This document shows positions 45,582-55,674 of a DNA stretch of 64,000 nt, piece after piece. How positions within the stretch are numbered: position 1 is the stretch's first letter; each line of letters opens with the position of its first letter. Source of the stretch: Sipunculus nudus (taxonomy: Eukaryota > Annelida > Sipuncula > Golfingiida > Sipunculidae); NCBI GenBank assembly GCA_026874595.1, contig CM049315.1:73081416-73145415 (forward strand), in the 5' to 3' direction. The notes below the pieces were generated by a model. That model saw only the letters and a program-made list of their open reading frames with translations. It was not told the origin of the DNA and did not search any database. The translations under genes were made by a program, and so were the position numbers.

Positions 45582-46235
45582 ACAGATGTCCCTTTTATTG
45601 TGCAGCAGTCTTACATGTGTCTGTGTAGCGCTAGCATTGTCCGTTGCCATGGATTGGAGACGGCTGAGCTGGGCCGGCCCACGTGCGTACCCTGGCGTGT
45701 ATAGACACAGCGCTCGTCTGGAAATTTCTGGGCTGTACGCGTGTCTTGTAATGTTCTTTCGACATGTGTATTATGTATTGTTGTTTTTTTTGGATTGTTC
45801 GTGAAATGGAAAGTTCTCGGCTGGAGGTGAAAAGTTATAAATAAGGGGCTGTGTTTAGAGCCGAGAGAGAAGAGAAAGAGAAATAATCCAGCGGACACGG
45901 AAGAGTGTGAGTCAGTTTTGACCTATCCGATAAATGCAGTAGTTACAGGGATTCTGAGAACTCTGAGCTTTACTTTTGACTATCTGAACTGTTTACGTGG
46001 ATTATTGGTTTTAAAGGACTTGTTGTAGCTGTGACAGTGGTGGTATCCAGGTACTGTACACTACATTTATTACACTGTGTAATTGTATTGATTTGCTGTT
46101 GTACTGTTGTCACTGTGTAATTGTATTGATTTAGTGTATTGTAATATTAGGATTGTTTTAAGAATAAATTAAATTTATTTGTTAACAAAAAAACAATGAC
46201 TTCTTTATTCATTCCCCTAGACATTTCACGCTGCC
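45315..46235 (+). repeat. Tandem unit copy 1
   Basis: It contains the (TA)n tract 45529-45577, the TATAAATAAGG box near 45836 and AATAAA near 46163. The 100 bp upstream (45214-45314) is coding-like (VAALRTALFHVISENENRSR) and unique to this copy. Confidence 0.85.
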
Positions 46236-46443
46236 TTGGAGCTATATCACGGTCACAGCAACAGCACCGGCCGCGTCACAGGGACTTCGCAAGAGCAGAG
46301 AATGCATCAAGTACCAGAGTCACTTGTGGGCTAAGACTCGCCTAGATATGTTAGACCAAGGCTCCAAGAAGGCTACATTCATAAACCAATTACATGCAGT
46401 TATACTTTGGCGAGGTGGATGCAGATTATCTGTAAGAAAATGT

Positions 46444-46495
<52 letters not shown>

Positions 46496-47150
46496 ACAGA
46501 TGTCCCTTTCATTGTGCAGCAGTCTTACATGTGTCTGTGTAGCGCTAGCATTGTCCGTTGCCATGGATTGGAGACGGCTGAGCTGGGCCGGCCCACGTGC
46601 GTACCCTGGCGTGTATAGACACAGCGCTCGTCTGGAAATTTCTGGGCTGTACGCGTGTCTTGTAATGTTCTTTCGACATGTGTATTATGTATTGTTGGTT
46701 TTTTTTGGATTGTTCGTGAAATGGAAAGTTCTCGGCTGGAGGTGAAAAGTTATAAATAAGGGGCTGTGTTTAGAGCCGAGAGAGAAGAGAAAGAGAAATA
46801 TTCCAGCGGACACGGAAGAGTGTGAGTCAGTTTTGACCTATCCGATAAATGCAGTAGTTACAGGGATTCTGAGAACTCTGAGCTTTACTTTGGACTATCT
46901 GAACTGTTTACGTGGATTATTGGTTTTAAAGGACTTGTTGTAGCTGTGACAGTGGTGGTATCCAGGTACTGTACACTTCATTTATTACACTGTGTAATTG
47001 TATTGATTTGCTGTTGTACTGTTGTCACTGTGTAATTGTATTGATTTAGTGTATTGTAATATTAGGATTGTTTTAAGAATAAATTAAATTTATTTGTTAA
47101 CAAAAAAACACTGACTTCTTTATTCATTCCCCTAGACATTTCACGCTGCC
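46236..47150 (+). repeat. Tandem unit copy 2
   Basis: Differs from copy 1 by a two-base deletion near 46335 (GGGCTAAGACTCG against GGGCTAAGTACTCG), a shorter TA array and a handful of substitutions. Confidence 0.85.
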
Positions 47151-47359
47151 TTGGAGCTATATCACGGTCACAGCAACAGCACCGGCCGCGTCACAGGGAC
47201 TTCGCAAGAGCAGAGAATGCATCCAGTACCAGAGTCAATTGTGGGCTAAGTACTCGCCTAGATATGCTAGACCAAAGCTCCAAGAAGGCTGCATTCATAA
47301 ACCAATTACATGCAGTTATACTTTTGCGAGGTGGATGCAGATTATCTGTAAGAAAATGT

Positions 47360-47417
<58 letters not shown>

Positions 47418-48074
47418 ACAGATGTCCCTTTTATTGTGCAGCAGTCTTACATGTGTCTGTGTAGCGCTAGCATTGTCCGTTGCCATGGATTGGAGACGGC
47501 TGAGCTGGGCCGGCCCACGTGCGTACCCTGGCGTGTATAGACACAGCGCTCGTCTGGAAATTTCTGGGCTGTACGCGTGTCTTGTAATGTTCTTTCAACA
47601 TGTGTATTATGTATTGATGGGTTCTTTGGGATTGTTCGTGAAATGGAAAGTTCTCGGCTGGAGGTGAAAAGTTATAAATAAGGGGCTGTGTTTAGAGCCG
47701 AGAGAGAAGAGAAAAAGAAATATTCCAGCGGACACGGAAGAGTGTGAGTAAGTTTTGACCTATCCGATAAGTGCAGTAGTTACAGGGATTCTGAGAACTC
47801 TGAGCTTTACTTTGGACTATCTGAACTGTTTACGTGGATTATTGGTTTTAAAGGACTTGTTGTCGCTGTGACAGTGGTGGTATCCAGGTACTTTACACTT
47901 CATTTATTACACTGTGTAATTGTATTGATTTGCTGTTGTACTGTTGTCACTGTGTTATTGTATTGATTTAGTGTATTGTAATATTAGGATTGTTTTAAGA
48001 ATAAATTAAATTTATTTGTTAACAAAAAAACACTGACTTCTTTATTCATTCCCCTAGACATTTCACGCTGCCTA
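47151..48074 (+). repeat. Tandem unit copy 3
   Basis: Slightly more diverged than copies 1 and 2. It continues past the unit into TAGTGTTACAGAATCTG and GCTCGTCACGACTATGTGA, a flank also present after the diverged copy near 59810-59866, so the parent element extends beyond the unit. Confidence 0.85.
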
Positions 48075-48089
48075 GTGTTACAGAATCTG

Positions 48090-49040
48090 TTTTTTTTTCT
48101 ATCTCCATAACAAACTTAATGCTCGTCACGACTATGTGAAACAAATAATTACACAAAAAAGTATGAACATTTTCATAAATATTTCAAGTTAATTCAAATA
48201 AGAAGAAGAGTGACTGTGACGTGGATGAATTATAGTGTTCTCTATATGCCGTTCCTTGCAAGAACTCTGGGCAGTGTTTGAACTTTGCCTTTATTGAAAA
48301 AAATAGGAAACGTAGTGACGCAAATATTGTTCAATTTAGTTTCTTTTCAGTGCATGTTGAAATAAGACTGGTACGTATAACCCGCGTGACCTTTGGGTAT
48401 TTTTTTGCAAAATTTTATGTCACATGCATCGTTTTACATGTTATGTAAACTGTTACATGTTATGGGAACTGCCTGAAATAATTCTGAATGCATTTATGGT
48501 TTTCTCATATTTTGTCATACTAGGTAAATTCCTGATTTAATATATGTAACATTTTTATAGCTTTTTTTAAATGTCTTTGAATAAATTAAAAAAAAAAATC
48601 AGGTTCATGGTAAATTTAACGAACGTTTATTCTTTAGATACATTCCAGCTTGATGTTTATTTGGGAAAAAGTACCTGATTACTTATTCTGATGATAATTA
48701 GATAATTACTACTTTAGGCATTGTTGAATATATCCAGGACAGTTATACAACATAGAATTAAGTGTGATTGTGGGTATTATCGTTTATAATTGTAATATTG
48801 TACAAGATATGCCCTAAAATATACTGAATGTATTTATATTTCACATCAGCTTTCATGGTATATTATCATGTGACTTCGCAGGCAGTTGTTTAATTTCTTT
48901 TTTATTTGCCGTGCTTCACTAAACATGTATAGCACATCCCAAATGATTTGTGTTGATTAAACCTATTGGAGTGACAGTGACATCTTAATGTGAGTCATCA
49001 AGCCAATATACAACCCTACCCATAATGAGATGAATGTTTG

Positions 49041-49090
<50 letters not shown>

Positions 49091-49225
49091 TGGGTGTAGG
49101 TGTACGGTGCTTGTGTGTGCACAATAACAAGCAATGCAGATCCTCAAACCATATTAAAACATATTCAAACTTAAAGAATGGAAAACTAAAAAAGATTCTT
49201 TTAAACTTTTCCTTACGTGATTATT
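48090..49225. other. No gene seen
   Basis: AT-rich with a (GT)n tract at 49051-49088. The 49030 open frame is that microsatellite in translation. Confidence 0.5.
49051..49088. repeat. (GT)n microsatellite
   Basis: About 18 GT units. Confidence 0.95.
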
Positions 49226-49429
49226 ATGCTTTATAACAACGTTATTGAACAGCGTTCTGCTAACCAAACAAAACTCCACACTTTAACGTTCCAATCAGGT
49301 TATATGGTAACGTTATGCTGACATTCGGCTAACCTTCCCAGAACGTTCTGGGAACGTTATTTTGTTAGCTAGGTTTGCAGGTCTGACAAAAAGTTTTGTT
49401 ACAAAACAAGTTTTGTTTTTATTATATCG

Positions 49430-49903
49430 CAAAGGTTTCTTACATTCATTACGCACCGGTTCTAGTACACTGTTTCTTGAGGGAGTCCATGACTGTGCTG
49501 ATCTGTCTGATCGCAAAATCGTTTCCTGTATTTTAACCGTAACCAGGCCACGTCAATGCAAAAGACTTGTGACCTCGCGGAACATCCGAGCGATTTCGCT
49601 TTATGAAGTGCGGTCTCATATTAAGGAGATGGTAGCATCTGCAGAATTAGGTCAGTCAGCCTGTTTTGACCTGGACTCTCTCGTTGTCATGTACAATGAT
49701 GGGCTCAGACATGCATGTTCTTGACCGCTGTGCACCGTCTGTTACTAGAATTGTGAGAGATAAGACCTTCGGCCTCGTGGTTGCCTGATGACATCAGAGT
49801 TGCACGCCTTAAACGGAGGTAAGCGGAAAGACGCTGGCGAAGTTCAGGTCTAACTGTCCATCGTGAAATCTTCGTCAGAGAAAGAGCTGTGGTCAGTGCC
49901 TCC
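49430..49903 (+). pseudogene. CR1/L2-type retrotransposon ORF2, endonuclease end and linker
   Basis: From about 49430 the frame gives GSSTLFLEGVHDCADLSD, equivalent to the end of the endonuclease domain where SDH is expected (here SDR). Next come RNIRAISLYEVRSHIKEM and LDSLVVMYNDGLRHACS, the linker with the L...YN..L....D..AP pattern of CR1-like ORF2 proteins. After a stop at 49722 the pattern continues (DRCAPSVTRIVRDKTFG, then RRWRSSGLTVHREIFVRERA across frames). It ends abruptly at GTGCCTCC next to a G21 run. The reverse-transcriptase part resumes at about 51950. Confidence 0.72.
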
Positions 49904-51880
49904 GGGGGGGGGGGGGGGGGGGGGTCGGCCGGTACATCGTACCGGGGCCAAAAAGGGCCCGGGCTGGCGAAAAATAAAAAAGTTGGAAGTATGGAAGACT
50001 CATCTAAATTATTTATTTAAGTGACATATTGATCTTAATCCGGATTCCGGAGTGTAAAGAATGGGCCCGGCTGATTTTCGGGATTTTCACAGGAGCCTAT
50101 ATGTAATGCATGAACATTATATTTTTAACGTGTTTATTAAGTGGAACCAGTTGTTAAAGGGGACCCTATAGTGAAAATATTGTCCAATAAAAAGTTTATA
50201 AATGAAAATAAGGAAGACTTTCTTTTTTGCAATAACTTTTACATGTTTTGAATCAGGTAGGTCTGTGGGGCCCGGTCCACCAAGGAGTTGTATTAGGCCT
50301 GGGGACTATGTATATTTTATTTGTTTATCTGTTACATGGTTTCAATGAGGAGGATGTGAGGTGGCCTTTGGAGGCCAAAGGATTTATCAGTCTAAAAATT
50401 ACTTTAAATAGCAATTTCTTTTGGCTTGTGTGTATCTTTTTGTATGACTTTAATCATGCGGGACCGTTCAAAGGGGCCATAGTTTTCTGGGGAAGTTGGA
50501 CTTAAATACATAAAAAATGGAAAATGTATAATTAGTTTTAAGTGTCATTCTGCTTTTAATCCAGACTGATCGCTGCGAAGTTTTTTTTTTTTTTTGGGGG
50601 GGGGAGGGGGTGTCAAAGGGGGCCCGGCCTGGTGAAAGTGTCTTAATTAAGGCCCAAAAAAAACTGGAAATAGGCCTATGGGGAGACTTTTATATTTGAG
50701 ATATATGTTTGAACAGCTTCTACAAAAAGGTCTTTCAGCAAATTGAACCTGATCAAGAATTTTTTAAGGACGACAATGGCACAAGGTCGTCTTGCTGATT
50801 TGCCAGATTGAGTCGAAACTTGCCCGATCAATTGATTTCGATCTTGTCATCAGAAACTTTTCACAAAGAAAGGCAAGAAAAGCCCATTTTTAGCACAGCT
50901 GACGGTCAGCAATGCCAAGAATGGGCCTCGGTATAACAGCATACATATCATAACCGTCATTCCTTGATGCTATATGACTAATGAGCTCTCCTTGAAAATC
51001 TAAATTATATTTTAGCTGTATTGTTAACTATGAGTTATTACACGTTTACTATAATTGGTCCAATCTGAGTAAAACAATATTCACAATCAGCAGTGATAAT
51101 TTCTCTTTCAATGGCCTTGCAATTAATGTATTCATTATAATTGTGTTTGCCTACTTTTTAATATCGATGTAAGCAGATGTTGGCACCTAAATTCAGTTGC
51201 TTTGATTAAAATGATTATGTAAACTCCTAAACTGCCATTTAGGTTTCTGAGTAAAAACACATCCACAGGCGCCTGTGGTTTGGTTATTGTCCGCATGAAG
51301 TGTTTATTTAAAAGAAAGTACACTTCTTGTCAGCCTGTCACCAAACGAAATATGAAAACGATTCCTAATGCCCATTATACAGAATTTATCCATAGATGAC
51401 CAGGAACTTTTCCCGAAAAAAATTGCTAAAATTTCCCACAAGTGGCTGCACCAAGGGTCCAATGATATCTGTATGGACAGTTTAATCGGCTAGGTTATAC
51501 CGTATGTGGCCTCGACTACATTTCATGTTTCTATTTCTTTAAAGCTATGATACATATTGAAATTTATATCCACATTACCATTAACTCCATATCCCCCATC
51601 ACCATGCACTATTTGGATAATCAAACGGCTCTGTTATTTAGATCCTTAGACTCTTTTGGACATTTTGTATTTCTTTTCTATTTTCTTATGCGGTGCTTTC
51701 AATAAAATGTTCTCAGTTACGTGTCACAAATAAGGCAAATTGTGCTCATCAGCTCCACAATAGGCAATTGACCTATTGGTCACCTATAATTTATTTTAAT
51801 ATGTGCCACGCATATTTTTAAATTTGATTTTCTCGGGTTTTTAATTACGTGTATTCCTATTTTCATAGTTTTTCAATATA

Positions 51881-51917
<37 letters not shown>

Positions 51918-51950
51918 GTGCTGGGAGGGGGCAGGGCCGCAGGGGCTCGG
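49904..51950. mobile_element. About 2 kb of other sequence splitting the CR1-type element
   Basis: It starts with a G21 run (49904-49924) and ends with (TA)n then (ATA)n (51878-51917) and a short GC-rich piece. Inside, GGGCCCGG-type blocks recur at about 49965, 50265 and 50625, suggesting a diverged internal repeat. No coding sequence, inverted ends or target duplication seen. Insertion is inferred from the retrotransposon protein resuming on the far side. Confidence 0.5.
51878..51917. repeat. (TA)n-(ATA)n microsatellite
   Basis: TA units passing into about nine ATA units directly upstream of the reverse-transcriptase segment. It resembles the 3' tail type of this retrotransposon family. Confidence 0.9.
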
Positions 51951-53976
51951 CAACGTTTTTGTACCGCCTTAAAAGAATCCTCTCGGAGGCCCTGGCTGTA
52001 GTGAAAGCAGTCATTTATCAGCCTAAGAGACAATTCTACATGGATAAGATTGACTCCATTTCGTCATCAAAACAGCTGTTTTCTGTGTCTGGTGAGCTTC
52101 AGGGCAAGTCCCGGATTATACCTTTGCCAATTGATATACCTCGCTGTGACCTTCCGAAACGTTTCTGTGACTTTTTCTTGGCCAAGATTGAAGGTATCCG
52201 TCGGGAACTTGACTCTTGTGTATGTGAACCTCCTAATTTTGATATTTATGATGGTCCCACTATGTCCTGGTTTACACCAGGGACTGTTCAGGAGATACAT
52301 GAACTTATAATGTCATCACCAACAAAAAGCTGTATACTTGATCCCTTCCATACTCCCCTTCTTAAGCAATGCATAGATGACCTTACTCCATTGATTACAT
52401 TCATTATAAATATCTCTCTATCAACAGGTACAGTCCCTTTTCAGTTTACAGAGGCTGTCCTGACCCCACTTTTGAAGAAGCTGGGATTAGATCCAAATGA
52501 CCTAAAACATTTTAGGCCAGTTTCAAACCTTCCCTTCGTTTATAAAATCCTTGAGAAGACTATTTTTAAAGAGGTTACAATGTCATCTTTATGAAAATAG
52601 CTTAATGGAAATCCATCAGTCCGCGTGTAGAAGGCACCATATAGCACAGAGACCGCCGTACTGAGTGTCATGGATGTTCTACTGATGGCGGCAGACGAGA
52701 GACTCGTTTCTCTCCTAGTATTGTTGGACCTCAGTGCAGCGTTTGACACGCTTGATCATTGCATTTTGCTTAAAAGACTAGAAATTACCTTTGGTATACA
52801 CGGCACCGCGCTTTCATGGTTTACTTCATACCTTGCCAATCGTTCCCAAGCTGTTATGGTCGACGGTAGAAAATCAGACCCATGTACTTTGTTGTATGGG
52901 GTTCCCCAGGGATCCGTGTTAAGACCTATATTGTTCACTTTATATTCACAGCCCCTATCTCGCATAATATCCGCACATGATTGTTCTTTTCATAAGTATG
53001 CTGATGACACTGAACTGTCAAAATGTAGTCAACCAGGTGAGTTCAGCTATTTTTAGTTAAGCATACAAGCTTGTATTGAGGATATACTATCATGGATGAC
53101 CAGCAACAAACTTAAATTGAATACTGACAAGACTGAAATTATGCCTGTCGGATCTAAACCCCTTCTAAGGATGACTCACAATGAGTTTATTAGCATTGGG
53201 GGCTGCACTGTTCCTTTACAAAATTCAGTGAAGTATCTAGGTGTTAAGATTGATCGTAATTTTTCAATGCATGATTATTTTAGTAGTTTATGTCGTGCGG
53301 CCTTTCTCGAGCTCCGCCGTATAGCTTCAATCCGGCGTTTCCTCTCTATTAATGCGTGTTGTCGGTTCATTTGCGCCACAGTAATATCTCGCCTGGATTA
53401 CTGTAATTCAGTTCTTGCTGGGTTACCTGCAGAGCAAGTCTCGCGGCTACAGATGGTCCAGAGTAATGCTGCGCGTCTCATTCTTAAGAAGCGTAAGACC
53501 GACCACGTCACCCCGCTGCTCAAACGGCTTCCCGTCAAGTACCGCGTACAATACAAAATTGCTGTTTTTGTTTACCGCCGTATTGATGACTCACTTTCAT
53601 CATATTTGACTAAAAAAATAATAACCTAACGGCCTTTGCATACGCTGCCCTCGGCTGGCGGACATCTTCTTAAAGTACCAAAGTGTAATATGGAAATCGG
53701 TGAACGTTCCTTCCGTCTCATAGCCCCAAAAGTTTGGAATTCACTTCCCATTACACTTAGAAAATCTCCAACTCTTGTATCATTTAAAACTAATTGCAAG
53801 CTTTTTGTAATTAATATGCATCACTTTTTTTCTGGGTCAGGCACAGGGAGTAGATTTCAATGAAATTGTATGCGAGTATGTGTGTTTTTGTGTGTGTGTG
53901 TGAATTGCGCTGAGTCCGACCATCGGAGAATTGGCGCTATGTAAAGACTATATTATTATTATTATTATTATTATTA
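51950..53976 (+). pseudogene. CR1/L2-type non-LTR retrotransposon, reverse transcriptase and 3' end
   Basis: Codes for a reverse transcriptase in the expected order: KSCILDPFHTPLLKQC, DLKHFRPVSNLPFVYKILEK, LVLLDLSAAFDTLDHCILL, GVPQGSVLRPILFTLYS, HKYADDTELS (catalytic A-DD box), NKLKLNTDKTEIM, VKYLGVKID and the C-terminal SFRLIAPKVWNSLP. It is dead: frameshifts near 52590 and 52650, TAG at 53054 and TAA at 53627 in frame. The 3' end TTGGCGCTATGTAAAGACTA followed by (ATT)n to 53976 is typical of CR1/L2-type elements, which end in short microsatellites. The 5' part lies at 49430-49903. Confidence 0.92.
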
Positions 53977-54189
53977 AATGCAGTGCCACTTAAAGATTAA
54001 TTGGCTTTAAACAATGGGTGATAATAGGGGGCGTTACTTTGTAAACAAGGTGATGTCTAAATTTATCTGTATTACCTACTGAAGTGATAGTCTATTAATC
54101 ATGATATTTAATCACATTTAGCCCGAAATGATTTATTGTTTAAGATATTTAATTATGAGTATAAATTTATTATTTATTGAGTTTTACAG

Positions 54190-54340
54190 AGAGATACCCA
54201 AACTGGTTTGCAAGTATGAAGGCGAAAATAGCTAGCGCAGACAAAGGTTTCAACGTGTTATCAGAGCATATATGCTCAAGACACTTTGAGGACAACTATT
54301 TTGTTATTGTCATGTCTCTTTCGTGGAGCAGCAAAATGTA
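54190..54340 (+). pseudogene. THAP domain, C-terminal half (exon-like)
   Basis: After an acceptor-like GAGTTTTACAG the frame reads RYPNWFASMKAKIAS, then GFNVLSEHICSRHFEDNYF. C-S-R-H-F with the Cys at 54273 and His at 54282 is the intact C-x2-H half of a THAP zinc finger, preceded by the conserved W. The frame stops at TAA about 54339. The N-terminal Cys pair was not found nearby. It could be an exon of a host THAP gene or a transposase fragment. Confidence 0.55.
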
Positions 54341-55162
54341 AACACTTAATATGATAAAAACATATAAAGCCTCACAGAATGTGTATGGAAAGTCTTTATT
54401 GCAATCCATGTACACACTAATTTTCCAGTGGCAATATATTTTTTTCAGGGAAAATGTTAATTTTTCCAGTACAGTTAGCATGAGCACGGTTTTTTATTAA
54501 TACTTTACTTAAAACTTGCACTCTGCTTGGAAGTATTTACGATTAGTCTTAGTTTCTTAGTACTGCTGCAACCAGTGTGTAAAGGTACTTGTCGTAATTG
54601 CCACACAATACATAACAAGCATATATTAGACTTCAGGAATCTGGCATGTTGATACAATATCATGTGAACACATACTTGTCAGCCACATAATGAATAATGT
54701 GCCAAGAACTTAACCGGCATGGATTCCTTTTCCATGAACAACAATATTTAGCATACACATTACACATCATTTCATACAATTTTCAATTTTACAAGTTTCC
54801 CACATCACAAATTAGTATTACATCATGACAATGTAAAAAAATGTGGAAAAATTATTACAATAAATTGAAAAATATAGATATATTCTGAATTAACAATAAA
54901 GCTAGCTGTGGTAAAATCCAGACGTGGTGATGTGAAACCCCATATATACACGCACTACACAGTCTTCCTTTCTCTGCTGTTCCTGAGCAAGAATGGGAAC
55001 GTATTGTTGTTAAGCATGTCATACAGTCATTGTTGTTTATATGTCACATGCTAGTGGAAACTGCAAGTGTTGCTGCTTTGGTTACTTGGCAGTTGTAGCT
55101 CACCATCTCTATCCCATTTGGGTATCCCTTAAATTTGTATAAAGACATCGTGTATAAATCAT
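54341..55162. other. No gene seen
   Basis: AT-rich; stops in all frames. Confidence 0.5.
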
Positions 55163-55327
55163 TTAGTTTACAGAAGATGAATAGGTTCTGCATTTCCACT
55201 GGTTGCTCAGGTAACGGGTTTTGAAGACCTCTTTCTTAACTGAGACGCAGGTCTGATGGAACCAGCCTAAGCATGTGGAACATTGAACGATTCTTACCTC
55301 TCCATTGTCGGGCAACCTATATATACA
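55163..55327 (-). pseudogene. PHD-finger remnant
   Basis: Minus strand: CIYRLPDNGEVRIVQCSTCL then GWFHQTCVSVKKEVFKTRY and QWKCRTY. This is the Cys4-His-Cys3 PHD pattern (C.C...C..C..WFH..C...W.C..C), but the second and last cysteines are Tyr (C-I-Y and C-R-T-Y). PHD fingers occur in ORF1 of some CR1-like retrotransposons, and a dead CR1/L2-type element lies 1.2 kb away. It could therefore be an ORF1 relic or an exon of a chromatin protein. Confidence 0.6.
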
Positions 55328-55509
55328 GTGAGTGGGGACTGTTAAAGGAGGCCTTATTGTGCTGGTGAAAGCACTGGTGAACAATGCTAGAAAGACAGGA
55401 TGTGTTAATCAGTCAAGACTTGCGGGGTATATCGATATTGCTGCGACTATCGATGGCATTATACATAACGACACACTGCCAAACAAAAACGGCCGAGATA
55501 TAGTTCCTG

Positions 55510-55510
<1 letters not shown>

Positions 55511-55557
<47 letters not shown>
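55511..55557. repeat. (TA)n microsatellite
   Basis: About 23 TA units. Confidence 0.95.
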
Positions 55558-55559
<2 letters not shown>

Positions 55560-55620
55560 AAAATAACCACCCCTCGTTATAAGGAATTATCAAGCAGAGA
55601 AATCAGTAGCCACTTTCGGA

Positions 55621-55624
<4 letters not shown>

Positions 55625-55670
<46 letters not shown>
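55625..55670. repeat. (TA)n microsatellite, hAT insertion site
   Basis: The array ends exactly where the CAGACATGGG end of the next element begins; TA sequence resumes at the element's other end (57685-), so the element appears to have inserted into a TA array. Confidence 0.9.

Positions 55671-55674
<4 letters not shown>

Larger units (their letters stand above)
45315..48074 (+). repeat. Three tandem copies of a 0.92 kb unit with LTR-like features
   Basis: The copies start at 45315, 46236 and 47151 (TTGGAGCTATATCACGGTC) and end at TTTCACGCTGCC. They are almost identical outside the central (TA)n array, whose length accounts for most of the size differences (921, 915 and about 924 bp). Each holds, in order, a 210-bp segment, (TA)n, TTGTTACAGATGTCCC, a TATAAATAAGG box, a GA-rich stretch and AATAAA. 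TATA box, polyadenylation signal and TGTTACA near the ends recall an LTR, but no pol gene, primer site or polypurine tract is visible. The unit's ORFs differ between copies only through the TA array and are not supported as genes. Confidence 0.85.

Noticed and set aside
45214-45804. 196-codon frame in the first tandem unit, and the similar frames in copies 2 and 3
   Set aside because: They run through the (TA)n array, so their frame depends on repeat length; composition does not look like a conserved protein.
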